The position numbers and the translations under genes are program-made. From Desulfobacteraceae bacterium (lineage in GTDB: Bacteria > Desulfobacterota > DSM-4660 > Desulfatiglandales > Desulfatiglandaceae): a DNA stretch of 40,697 bases. The stretch spans positions 4,945,055-4,985,751 of the forward strand of contig CP070700.1 of assembly GCA_020349865.1 (NCBI GenBank), read 5' to 3'. Shown here piece after piece: positions 23,906 through 31,364 of this stretch (position 1 is the first letter of the stretch; each line of letters begins with the position of its first letter). The notes below the pieces were generated by a model, which saw nothing but the letters and a program-made list of their open reading frames with translations, did not search any database and was not told the origin of the DNA.

Positions 23906-26596
23906 TTATCTCAGCATAATCCTGGCATCCACTATCCAGTACCCTTCCCCTTGCGGCATCACCTTGACTGGGTTGAAGTCCAGCTCGGCAACCTGCGGTA
24001 TATCTTCAACTAATGCTGAAAGCCTGAGCAAAAGGTCCTCCAGAGACTCGGTGTCACTGGGTGGTGCGCCCCTGAATCCTTCAAACAGCTTTTTCATCTT
24101 GATAGATTTCACCAACTCTCCGGCATCTGAATCAGTGAGCGGATGCAACCTGACTGCCACATCCTTCATCAGTTCGGCATATACCCCTCCCAGGCCGAAC
24201 ATTATGAGCGGCCCAAAGGACGGATCCAGCGTTACACCGACAATCGCCTCTATTCCCTCTTTTACCATGTGCTGCACCGTAACGCCCTCCATCTCATCTT
24301 GACGACCAATCTCGGCAAGCATGGACTTAATATCGTTGAAGGCTCTCTTTACTTCTGTTTCTGATTCAAGGTCGAGCTTGACTCCGCCGACATCCGTCTT
24401 GTGCACAATGGTGGGCGAGCTAAGCTTTACTGCGACGGGAAAGCCCACTCTCGAGGCTGCGGCAGTTGCCTCGGCTGGGGTTTTTGCAATCAGCGTCTCG
24501 GCAAAGCGTATGCCATAGCAGCCAAGTAGATTGGTTATTTCATTCGGTGAAAGCCATAGAGGCCTCCGGGCGCTCCGGGTCATTGCTGTCTCAATTATCC
24601 TCTGTGCTCTTTCCCGCTTGATACCGCGAATTTTGGGAATGCTCCCCTTTGGCTTCCTTCGCCATTCGCCATACTTAACTGCCCTGGCCAGAGCCAGGAC
24701 AGCTTCCTCAGGGAATGAATAGGAGGGCACCAGTTTGTCCCTGAAATCCAGTCTCGCCGTGAAACCCCGCTGACCCATGAGACAGGCCAGCAAAGGTTTC
24801 CGGTGCCGCAGAAAAACAGGCGCCACACGCCTTATAGCGTCTTCCATTCCCTTATATGAAACAATTACCGGCGGTGCAAATATGACAATAACGGCATCAT
24901 TGCCTTTGTCAGTAGCCAAAACTTTTAATATACTCTCATAGTGCTCATCAGTTGCACTGCCAGTCAAATCAAGCGGGTTGTGAATCCCGATATCCCGCTT
25001 ACTGATAGACCTCAGTTGCTCTATGGTTTCTGGAGTGAATTCCGGCACCTCGAGTCCGTGATGCTCGCACGCATCTGCAGCAAGTATGCCTGGACCTCCT
25101 CCATTGGTTACTATCGCCACCCTTTTTCCCCTGGGCACCGGCTGATGCGAGAGCATGGTGGCCACTGAAAAAAGTTCCTCCAGGGTGTTTACCCTTATCA
25201 TGCCAGCCTGGCGAAAAAGCGCATCTGATGCTATTTCCGAAGTAGCCAGGGCTCCTGTGTGCGACAAGGCGGCACGTGATCCGGCAGGGCTACTGCCACT
25301 TTTAACCACTACTATGGGCTTGGCGGCCGAGACCCTTCTGGCAAGGCGCGCAAATGTACGCGGATTGCCGAAGGACTCCAGGTACAGCAAGATAACCCTT
25401 GTTGCCGGGTCCTGTTCCCAATATTGGAGCATGTCATTGGCCGAGATATCAGCGCGATTACCCACGCTTACAAAGGTGGAGATTCCAATATTCAGGTTTT
25501 TGGCATAATCTAAGATTGCCAGGCCCAACCCTCCGCTCTGGGAGAGAAAGGCGACGTTGCCTCGCGGAGGGTAGATCCGTGAAAAGGTGGCGTTTAAATT
25601 TACTGCGGGATCAGTGTTAATGATCCCCATGCAGTTTGGACCAACTAAACGCATGCCATGGCCCAGGGTAATATCGCGCAGCTCTCTCTCACGGCCAGCC
25701 CCCTCGGCCCCCCTTTCCCTAAAACCGTCCGATATAACTATTATGGCACGCACTCCCTTGCGGCCGCACTCATCAGTTACCCTGGGAACAAATTGGGCCG
25801 GCACTATGATGAGGGCCAAATCGACATTACCGGGGATGTCGAGCACTGAAGCATAGGCCTTTACCGACAGTACAGATTCGGCGTTGGGGTTAACCGGGTA
25901 GACGACCCCTGAAAAATTGTTTTCCATTATGCACTGGAAAGGGAGCTGTCCGACAGTGCCCGGTTTTGTTGAAGCGCCAATGACTGCTACAGAGCGTGGG
26001 TATAAGAGAGAACGAAGAGAGGCCACCGTTGCGACATGCTCCCTTTCCTCCTCTTTCTTCACCACTCTCTTGGTCCGGGCTATGGGAAATGTGATGTGAA
26101 ATACACCCTCCTGAAGTTCACTGGCAATATGAAAGCCGTAGTCTCTAAAGACGTTCATCATCTCTCTGTTTTCAGCCAACACATCTGCTTCAAAAGTGGT
26201 AATGTCGTTTTCACGAGCCACATTGGCCAGTACCTCCATGAGCTTGGTCCCGATACCCCTTCCCTGATACGCATCCTCAATAGCAAAAGCAACCTCTGCA
26301 GAGTGCCTTTTAGGGAGCCGATAGTAGCGTCCGATAGCTGCAATATCCTTGCGCTGATCCCCACGTACTTCGGCTACAAAGGCAAAAGTGTCATTATAAT
26401 CCACTGTGCAGAATCGAATGGCATCCTCTCGCCCCAGCTTTGGCAAAGAATGGAAACGCAAGTATTTGGTTCGCCGGCTGAGCCTGGAAACAAAGTCAAG
26501 CCAGCCCTCGATGTCCTCGCTTTTTATGGGCCTCAGGACAATTCTTGAGCCATCTTTTAAGAGAACCTCCGTCTCATATTGTGATGGATATCCCAT
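23906..26596 (-). CDS. GNAT acetyltransferase fused to ADP-forming acyl-CoA synthetase (Pat-like)
   Basis: The 896-residue fusion has an N-terminal GNAT domain (about 8-170; acetyl-CoA loop DAYQGRGIGTKLM), a CoA-binding domain (about 193-290; YPRSVAVIGASTKPGTVG), succinyl-CoA-ligase-like domains (about 340-640) and an ATP-grasp domain (about 680-896; AVKLSSPTIVHKTDVGGV). It contains H446 in ALSHTGALA, the position of the phospho-histidine of ADP-forming acetyl-CoA synthetases. Salmonella Pat has the same parts with GNAT at the C-terminus and acetylates acetyl-CoA synthetase. Here the order is reversed and the ligase histidine is present, so the enzyme may be a ligase, a protein acetyltransferase, or both. 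AGGAG precedes the ATG. Confidence 0.88.
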   Translation of the reverse strand: MGYPSQYETEVLLKDGSRIVLRPIKSEDIEGWLDFVSRLSRRTKYLRFHSLPKLGREDAIRFCTVDYNDTFAFVAEVRGDQRKDIAAIGRYYRLPKRHSAEVAFAIEDAYQGRGIGTKLMEVLANVARENDITTFEADVLAENREMMNVFRDYGFHIASELQEGVFHITFPIARTKRVVKKEEEREHVATVASLRSLLYPRSVAVIGASTKPGTVGQLPFQCIMENNFSGVVYPVNPNAESVLSVKAYASVLDIPGNVDLALIIVPAQFVPRVTDECGRKGVRAIIVISDGFRERGAEGAGRERELRDITLGHGMRLVGPNCMGIINTDPAVNLNATFSRIYPPRGNVAFLSQSGGLGLAILDYAKNLNIGISTFVSVGNRADISANDMLQYWEQDPATRVILLYLESFGNPRTFARLARRVSAAKPIVVVKSGSSPAGSRAALSHTGALATSEIASDALFRQAGMIRVNTLEELFSVATMLSHQPVPRGKRVAIVTNGGGPGILAADACEHHGLEVPEFTPETIEQLRSISKRDIGIHNPLDLTGSATDEHYESILKVLATDKGNDAVIVIFAPPVIVSYKGMEDAIRRVAPVFLRHRKPLLACLMGQRGFTARLDFRDKLVPSYSFPEEAVLALARAVKYGEWRRKPKGSIPKIRGIKRERAQRIIETAMTRSARRPLWLSPNEITNLLGCYGIRFAETLIAKTPAEATAAASRVGFPVAVKLSSPTIVHKTDVGGVKLDLESETEVKRAFNDIKSMLAEIGRQDEMEGVTVQHMVKEGIEAIVGVTLDPSFGPLIMFGLGGVYAELMKDVAVRLHPLTDSDAGELVKSIKMKKLFEGFRGAPPSDTESLEDLLLRLSALVEDIPQVAELDFNPVKVMPQGEGYWIVDARIMLR

Positions 26597-26642
26597 ATTA
26601 ACTTCTCCTGAACAATTTTATGGACCCTTTTATAAGTCCCTT

Positions 26643-27033
26643 ATGGTTATGGTTATTCCGGAAAATCAGTACCTCATTTTTTATTGGTGGCGGACGGATA
26701 TGGCTTAAAGGATATGGTCATGATGTCTTTTCTGAGTGACTGTCGGGAGGCCTTCGTTATTTGTCCGCGCTTCGCTTGGACTCCCACCCCTTCGGGGCGG
26801 GTTCCCGGTTTCAACGGGGTTACGGAATGGGGGACCCCCTGGCCCCGAGCTAATGCGAGGGGAACAGGGAGGGGGTAGGCGTGCCCGCCAGGGCGGGCAT
26901 CACACAACCGTAACCCCTTGAAATGACCAGGCCGGGAGACTTGGAATCGAAGAAAAGACGTCATAACCAATCCAGTCAAAAGAATATAAGTCATGATCCG
27001 GTATTCATTTTCCGGAAGAACCATGTTTATGTT
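26643..27033. repeat. MITE-like element with about 110-bp imperfect terminal inverted repeats
   Basis: The left arm (GGTTATTCCGGAAAATCAGTA, read from 26650, first 20 bases shown in part) has an inverted match near 27003-27025 (GGTTCTTCCGGAAAATGAAT on the minus strand). Matching continues inward with ATGATGTCTTTTCT versus ATGACGTCTTTTCT. An inner pair, TTTCAACGGGGTTACGG near 26811 and its complement near 26905-26921, encloses a G/C-rich centre. Frames inside on both strands are side effects of the repeat. It fills the 453-bp gap between the Usp and Pat-like genes and resembles no other repeat in the window. Exact ends are uncertain. Confidence 0.65.
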
Positions 27034-27049
27034 AACCCCTAAAAGGGTT

Positions 27050-27526
27050 TTAGGGGCGTTCAAGTTTTTTTCTGCATGGAATTACAAAGACAGGAAAGGG
27101 GCTTTGCCGGAGTACCTTTTCAGCAATACTTCCGAAAAAGACATGGTCTATTCCGGTTCTGCCATGCGTACCCATAATAATAATATCTACATTCTCCTTC
27201 TTTGTAAAGTTGAGTATCTCCTCATCTTCCCTGCCTGATTTGGTAACGAGTTCATATCTGATTCCATTCTCTATGTTTTTGATATAACGCTCTTTGAAGT
27301 TATTATCAAGATCCTCTTCAATGGTTTTTTGTATTTGTCCTAATTGTTCATTGGTTAACATATTCATTGCAAATGCCTGATGGCTGTTTTCAGGTATTAC
27401 ATGCAAAATATAAAGAAGACCCTCGTCTCTCTTTGCAATGCCATAGGCAAACTCAAACGCATAATCTGAATTTTCAGAAAAATCTGTGCAAAAAAGCACT
27501 TTCTTATATTTCGGATAGTTCATCAT
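27050..27526 (-). CDS. Universal stress protein, single domain
   Basis: The 158-residue UspA-family protein has the complete ATP-binding motif GTHGRTGIDHVFFGS (G-2x-G-9x-G-S) and an N-terminal strand YKKVLFCTDFSENS. I chose the ATG at 27526, preceded by AGGAGA; the frame extends upstream to a TTG at 27550 that overlaps the CBS-ACT gene. It begins 13 bases after that gene's stop, so the two form an operon under the sigma-54-like promoter near 28366. Usp proteins of this type bind ATP and act in stress and energy adaptation; the target is unknown. Confidence 0.88.
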   Translation of the reverse strand: MMNYPKYKKVLFCTDFSENSDYAFEFAYGIAKRDEGLLYILHVIPENSHQAFAMNMLTNEQLGQIQKTIEEDLDNNFKERYIKNIENGIRYELVTKSGREDEEILNFTKKENVDIIIMGTHGRTGIDHVFFGSIAEKVLRQSPFPVFVIPCRKKLERP

Positions 27527-27539
27527 TCCCCTTCTCCTT

Positions 27540-28253
27540 TCACCCCACAACCCAGCTCCCTGACGGCCTCACATAGTCTTGATACACTTCCTGCTTCTTA
27601 TTGACGTGATTCACCGTGTAGAGCATGTTTGTCTTCTCTTTAAGCTCCTCTTTCAGTTGTTCGAGGAGTGCCCAATCTCCATCGCATGCCCTTATAAAGA
27701 CATGCCGATAGTTAGACTTATCATCATAGTTGCTCAGAATACTCACCACGTGGCAACCGTACTTCCGAATAATGTCTGCAGCCTCTTTGATTGAACCGGG
27801 TCGATCCTCCAGCAGAAAACCAAATTGGACACCCTTTTCCCGTACACCGGTTAAAGAGACCATCACCCGGAAAATGTCGGTCTGTGTTATAATTCCAACC
27901 AACTGTCCTTCCTTGTCCACCACCGGAGCGCCAGATAATTTGTTATCCATCAGAATCTCGGCAGCTTCATCAATGGTATTATCGAGGGGGATGGTAATAG
28001 GATTCTTAGTCATAATGTTTTTGACCTTGATTTCGGAAATCAAATAGAGAAGCTCGTGAATTTCCAATGCGGTGGCATCTGAAGCAGAGGCCCTTTTAAG
28101 GTCCCTGTCGGTAACAATCCCTGCGAGCTTTCCATTTTCCATGACCGGCAGGCCGTGGATATTGTGTTTTTTTATAAGCTTGCCTGCATCTTGCATTGAA
28201 TCGTTTACATCCACCGTGATGACATCTTTGCTCATCCAATTTTTGACTAACAT
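27540..28253 (-). CDS. AcuB-like CBS-pair and ACT domain protein, copy 2
   Basis: A 237-residue paralog of the protein at 18170-18973, with the same start (MLVKNWMSKDVITVDVND), two CBS domains (LAGIVTDRDLKRAS; LVGIITQTDIFRVM) and an ACT domain (QFGFLLEDRPGSIKEAADII). The ribosome-binding leader AAGGAGACAAAAAA is nearly identical in both paralogs. It is the first gene of a two-gene operon with the Usp and has its own sigma-54-like promoter. Nucleotide binding by the CBS pair is likely from family knowledge. AcuB in Bacillus is linked to acetyl-CoA synthetase control, but no direct link can be read here. Confidence 0.87.
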   Translation of the reverse strand: MLVKNWMSKDVITVDVNDSMQDAGKLIKKHNIHGLPVMENGKLAGIVTDRDLKRASASDATALEIHELLYLISEIKVKNIMTKNPITIPLDNTIDEAAEILMDNKLSGAPVVDKEGQLVGIITQTDIFRVMVSLTGVREKGVQFGFLLEDRPGSIKEAADIIRKYGCHVVSILSNYDDKSNYRHVFIRACDGDWALLEQLKEELKEKTNMLYTVNHVNKKQEVYQDYVRPSGSWVVG

Positions 28254-28358
28254 TTTTTTGTCTCCTTTTTCATTACGTGCTATCTTGGCAATAGTTTTAC
28301 AAACATGTTGACCGATACTGATAAAACCCTAAGAACATCCCTTTTGTAACGCCAAAAA

Positions 28359-28373
28359 GCATAAAGCATGCCA
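28359..28373 (-). promoter_or_regulatory. Sigma-54-like promoter for the CBS-ACT/Usp operon
   Basis: On the minus strand the site reads TGGCATG-CTTT-ATGC, matching the flavoprotein promoter at 14 of 15 positions and the sigma-54 consensus at the GG and GC dinucleotides. It lies about 105 bases upstream of the start at 28253. Confidence 0.65.
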
Positions 28374-28454
28374 TCAGATCATGTGCCAGAAACATCCAAC
28401 AATGTCAGCAAGATATCATTTTCAGGATTTTCAAGTTTCTGTGATGCCGGTCAG

Positions 28455-28498
28455 GATTTAGAAAAATTCCGAAATCTTTTTTCGCAAAATCTCGAACT
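28455..28498 (-). promoter_or_regulatory. Upstream palindromic site paired with the sigma-54-like promoter
   Basis: This A/T-rich stretch (GATTTAGAAAAATTCCGAAAT at its start, then TTTTTTCGCAAAATC) aligns over 44 bp with 23278-23321 and lies 82 bases from its promoter versus 81 there. The equal spacing supports a shared activator. The rest of 28254-28564 holds nothing else recognised. Confidence 0.58.
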
Positions 28499-28564
28499 CA
28501 ACGAAAAGATTTCAAATAGTCTGTGATCAGGTACGAAAGGAAGTTGAACAAAAGGATGTGCAGT

Positions 28565-29497
28565 TCAGGCGTTCTTTTTGAAAAATTTCAGGAGGGATGA
28601 AAGAATTTTCCATCTTCGGGAGGGTGGCAGGGCCTTTCTGAGAAGGTGGAGTTTCTCACGGGCTGCCCTCTCGCCCTCACGGACTAAATCCCTTGCAAAG
28701 GCGAATTCTGTCCAGTGCAGACTCCCCACTTGAGGATGAATCACGACATCTGCCTTATCAAGCATATAGGTTTCAAAATGAAAGCCCATTATGTCGGCGG
28801 CCCTGAGGCAAATATCCACGGCAGAACCCAATTCATCATCGGAGTGGATATCACCTCTTACACTTACCGCTACAACAAAATCAGCCCCTTCTTCTCTTGC
28901 CACGGTGGTGGGAACCACGTTTATCGATCCGCCATCGGACAGGAGCATTCCATTCACCTCAATCGGTGGCACTGCGCCTGGCACTGCACAACTGGCCATG
29001 ACGGCCCTGCGCAAGGGCCCTTCGGACATTACAACAGATTGGCCGCTCACAAAGTCAGTCGCAACGGCCCTGTAAGGAATTTGTGTGTCCTGTATCTGAA
29101 TATCAGGGACAAAGAAATCGATCATGGCCTGAAAGTGTTTGCTTTTGAGCATACCCAATCTGAACAATGACTTTGCCAGCAAAAAACGGTTTTTGAGAAA
29201 GGTATGGATTTTCCCTGTGAAGCTCGACTTCTTACTATCCTGGATTTCCTTGATGTCCTTCAGCGCTGATTCCTGAAAGGTCGGGCTGTTGAGGAACTCC
29301 TCTATCCTTTTTTCCATTTCGTAGGTATTTTGCCCGGTCGAATAAGCGGCGCCCACCAAGGCACCAATACTGGTGCCTACAATGAGGTCAACCGGAATAG
29401 ATTCCTCCTCGAATACTCTCAACACCCCGACATGAGCAATCCCCCGGGCACCCCCACCCCCCAGGGCCAAACCAAGACGTTTCCGTTTCCATCCCAT
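28565..29497 (-). CDS. Patatin-like phospholipase (RssA-type)
   Basis: The 310-residue protein has the patatin oxyanion loop (LALGGGGARGIAHVGVL), nucleophile serine in GTSIG (about 42-46) and catalytic aspartate in DGG (LLSDGGSINVVP, about 190). This is the Ser-Asp dyad of bacterial patatin-like lipases, which cleave acyl chains from phospholipids or other lipids. No signal peptide or membrane helix is evident, so it is probably cytoplasmic or membrane-associated. It lies between the NtrC-type regulator and the CBS-ACT operon, separated from the regulator by a repeat and a hairpin. Substrate and regulation are unknown. Confidence 0.88.
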   Translation of the reverse strand: MGWKRKRLGLALGGGGARGIAHVGVLRVFEEESIPVDLIVGTSIGALVGAAYSTGQNTYEMEKRIEEFLNSPTFQESALKDIKEIQDSKKSSFTGKIHTFLKNRFLLAKSLFRLGMLKSKHFQAMIDFFVPDIQIQDTQIPYRAVATDFVSGQSVVMSEGPLRRAVMASCAVPGAVPPIEVNGMLLSDGGSINVVPTTVAREEGADFVVAVSVRGDIHSDDELGSAVDICLRAADIMGFHFETYMLDKADVVIHPQVGSLHWTEFAFARDLVREGERAAREKLHLLRKALPPSRRWKILSSLLKFFKKNA

Positions 29498-29540
29498 GGC
29501 GCAGAATTCCTCTCAAATCCATTGATGACTTAGATACATG

Positions 29541-29837
29541 GTAACAGTTGAGCGTTTTGAAAAAACCATCATTTGGTTACAGGGCCGCGGGTATCTCTTT
29601 CAGAAGGGCCGCAACACAAATTCTTAGAAGCTTGTCGAACGCCCCCTTGTCCTTGAACAGGGGTATGGAGCAGGCAGTGAAGATCACCGTTTCAAGGGAG
29701 TCTGGCTTCTGGGGCTGTCCCAGGCTGAGTTTTAAGGCTAATCTGCCGTTCGATGGAATGAGGCAGTTTTTTGCGGTCCTTCTGAAAGAGACACCCGCGA
29801 CCCCTTTGCTGCTATTTTAAAACAGCTCAACTGTTAC
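29541..29837 (+). repeat. Dispersed MITE-like repeat, copy C, with 8-bp flanking duplication
   Basis: This 297-bp copy has intact ends: GTAACAGTTGAGCG at the left and the matching inverse (CTCAACTGTTAC) at the right. Eight bases outside the left end (GATACATG, 29533-29540) match eight outside the right end (GATAAATG, 29838-29845) at seven positions, as expected for an old target-site duplication. Internally it matches copies A and B but lacks the GAGCTCATGGCCGAGGGC palindrome, an internal deletion. Confidence 0.8.
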
Positions 29838-29859
29838 GATAAATGCCCAGGTATGGTTC

Positions 29860-29907
29860 TTTACCCCGGATTGTGCCGTAGTCTCCTACTGCACAATCCG
29901 GGGTAAA
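29860..29907 (-). terminator. 17-bp perfect hairpin after the NtrC-type regulator
   Basis: Arms 29860-29876 (TTTACCCCGGATTGTGC) and 29891-29907 are exact complements with a 14-nt loop. It lies three bases beyond the stop of the minus-strand regulator gene, the expected place for a transcription terminator. The T tract is short, so it may also stabilise the mRNA end. Confidence 0.7.
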
Positions 29908-29910
29908 CAT

Positions 29911-31299
29911 TCATTCTATTTGTAGCTTTTTTCTGCGGTAGCGAAAAGTGTGATGGTTCATGTTAAGGAACTTCGCTGCCTTACTTTCATTACCATCGGC
30001 CATTTGAAGAGCTTCTTTAATAAAATGTTTTTCAAGGGATTCCTGAACAGATGAGAGGTCGATACCTGTTTCCGTAAGTGAGGGGAAAGTAAGTTCAGTG
30101 CCTGATTCTTTCAGCGTCGAAGCTTTATGAACCCCTTTTATACCGAGATCCTCGATGTGTAGTTCCGGTCCTTTACCGATCAGGGCTGCCCTTTCAATAA
30201 AGTTCTTTAATTCGCGAACATTGCCTGTCCACCTGTATCCTATCAATGCTCTCTCAGCCTGGGGAGATATTCCGGTAAATGCTTTATCAAATTTATGGCT
30301 AAACTCCAATAAGAAGTGCTTTGCAAGTGGCAGGATGTCATCGGGGCGTTCATTCAACGATGGTACCTGCACCTTAATAACTCCCAAACGGAAATAAAGA
30401 TCATTTCTGAACAGATCCTTTTCTATCATTTTGTCCAGATTTTTATTGGTTGCAGAGACTACTCTCGTTTGAACTTGGAGTTTTTTTGTCCCACCAATTC
30501 TGTAAAATTCACCTTCCTCAAGAAATCTAAGAAGCTTTGCCTGGGCTTCGAGACTCAGATCTCCTACTTCATCCAGAAACAAGGTCCCCTGTGCCGCGTC
30601 TTCTATTAAGCCTTTTTTGCCCGACGCACTTGCTCCACTAAATGCCCCTTTCTCATACCCAAAGAGCTCACTTTCCACCAGATCCTTTGGGATGGCAGCG
30701 CAATTCACCGTCATGAGAGGGCCTTTGAAATTGGGGCTTCTATAATGAATAGCACTTGCAATCAATTCCTTCCCTGTCCCTGTTTCTCCTACAATAAGAA
30801 TTGGTGTGTCAGGGCTCTTGGCCACCATCCCAACAAAATCCATCACATCGTGGATAGCATTACTTTCTCCTATGAAGCAGGGAACGTTTTCCTTAAGATA
30901 CCTTTCCTGGAGTACCTGAACTTCTTTCCTGAGCCTTAACGTTTCAAGGGCATTGCCAATTGTCACCTCCAGTCCATCCATATGAATAGGTTTCACCACA
31001 TAATCGTAGGCCCCAAGCTTCATGGAAGAGATCACCGTGTTTATATCCTCATAAGCGGTTATCATAATGATCACGATATCAGGGAAAAGGTCCTTGATTT
31101 TTTGAAGGGCCTCAATGCCATTCATGCCAGGCAACCCTATGTCAAGAAGGACCAGGTCCGGTGGATTGCTTTTTATAGCGTCAATGGCAGTCTCGGCCGT
31201 GGAAAAGGCCTCCACCCGGTAATTCGCCTCAAGGGCCATGGTTATCCCTTCCCTTATGGTCTGTTCATCGTCAACTATGAATATTGAATAGGTGATCAT
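29911..31299 (-). CDS. NtrC/AtoC-type sigma-54-dependent response regulator
   Basis: The 462-residue protein has a receiver domain (1-120; D53 in LVLLDIGLPG), a sigma-54 AAA+ domain (about 140-370; Walker A GETGTGKE, Walker B GTLFLDEVGD) and a Fis-type helix-turn-helix at the C-terminus (NESKAAKFLNMNHHTFRYRR). The sigma-54 contact loop reads GAFSGA instead of GAFTGA. I chose the ATG at 31299, with GAAGGAAG upstream, over the frame opening at 31368, whose extra residues come from an intergenic palindrome. The kinase gene upstream is its likely partner. Two sigma-54-like promoters lie downstream on the same strand and are its best candidate targets. Confidence 0.92.
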   Translation of the reverse strand: MITYSIFIVDDEQTIREGITMALEANYRVEAFSTAETAIDAIKSNPPDLVLLDIGLPGMNGIEALQKIKDLFPDIVIIMITAYEDINTVISSMKLGAYDYVVKPIHMDGLEVTIGNALETLRLRKEVQVLQERYLKENVPCFIGESNAIHDVMDFVGMVAKSPDTPILIVGETGTGKELIASAIHYRSPNFKGPLMTVNCAAIPKDLVESELFGYEKGAFSGASASGKKGLIEDAAQGTLFLDEVGDLSLEAQAKLLRFLEEGEFYRIGGTKKLQVQTRVVSATNKNLDKMIEKDLFRNDLYFRLGVIKVQVPSLNERPDDILPLAKHFLLEFSHKFDKAFTGISPQAERALIGYRWTGNVRELKNFIERAALIGKGPELHIEDLGIKGVHKASTLKESGTELTFPSLTETGIDLSSVQESLEKHFIKEALQMADGNESKAAKFLNMNHHTFRYRRKKLQIE

Positions 31300-31322
31300 A
31301 CGGTTCGCTTCCTTCTCTAATA

Positions 31323-31362
31323 TTGGGTACCAGGTATCAGGTACTTGGTACCTAATACCCAA
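31323..31362. repeat. Small GGTACC-rich palindrome between kinase and regulator
   Basis: The 40-bp stretch is an imperfect inverted repeat (TTGGGTA ... TACCCAA at the ends, GGTACCAGGTATC inside). It lies just after the kinase stop and within the regulator's leader, so it may form an mRNA hairpin that tunes the two genes' expression. Confidence 0.55.
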
Positions 31363-31364
31363 AA

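Noticed and set aside
26674..27063. 129-codon minus-strand open frame
   Set aside because: It spans the inverted-repeat element from end to end and has no recognisable domain or start signal.
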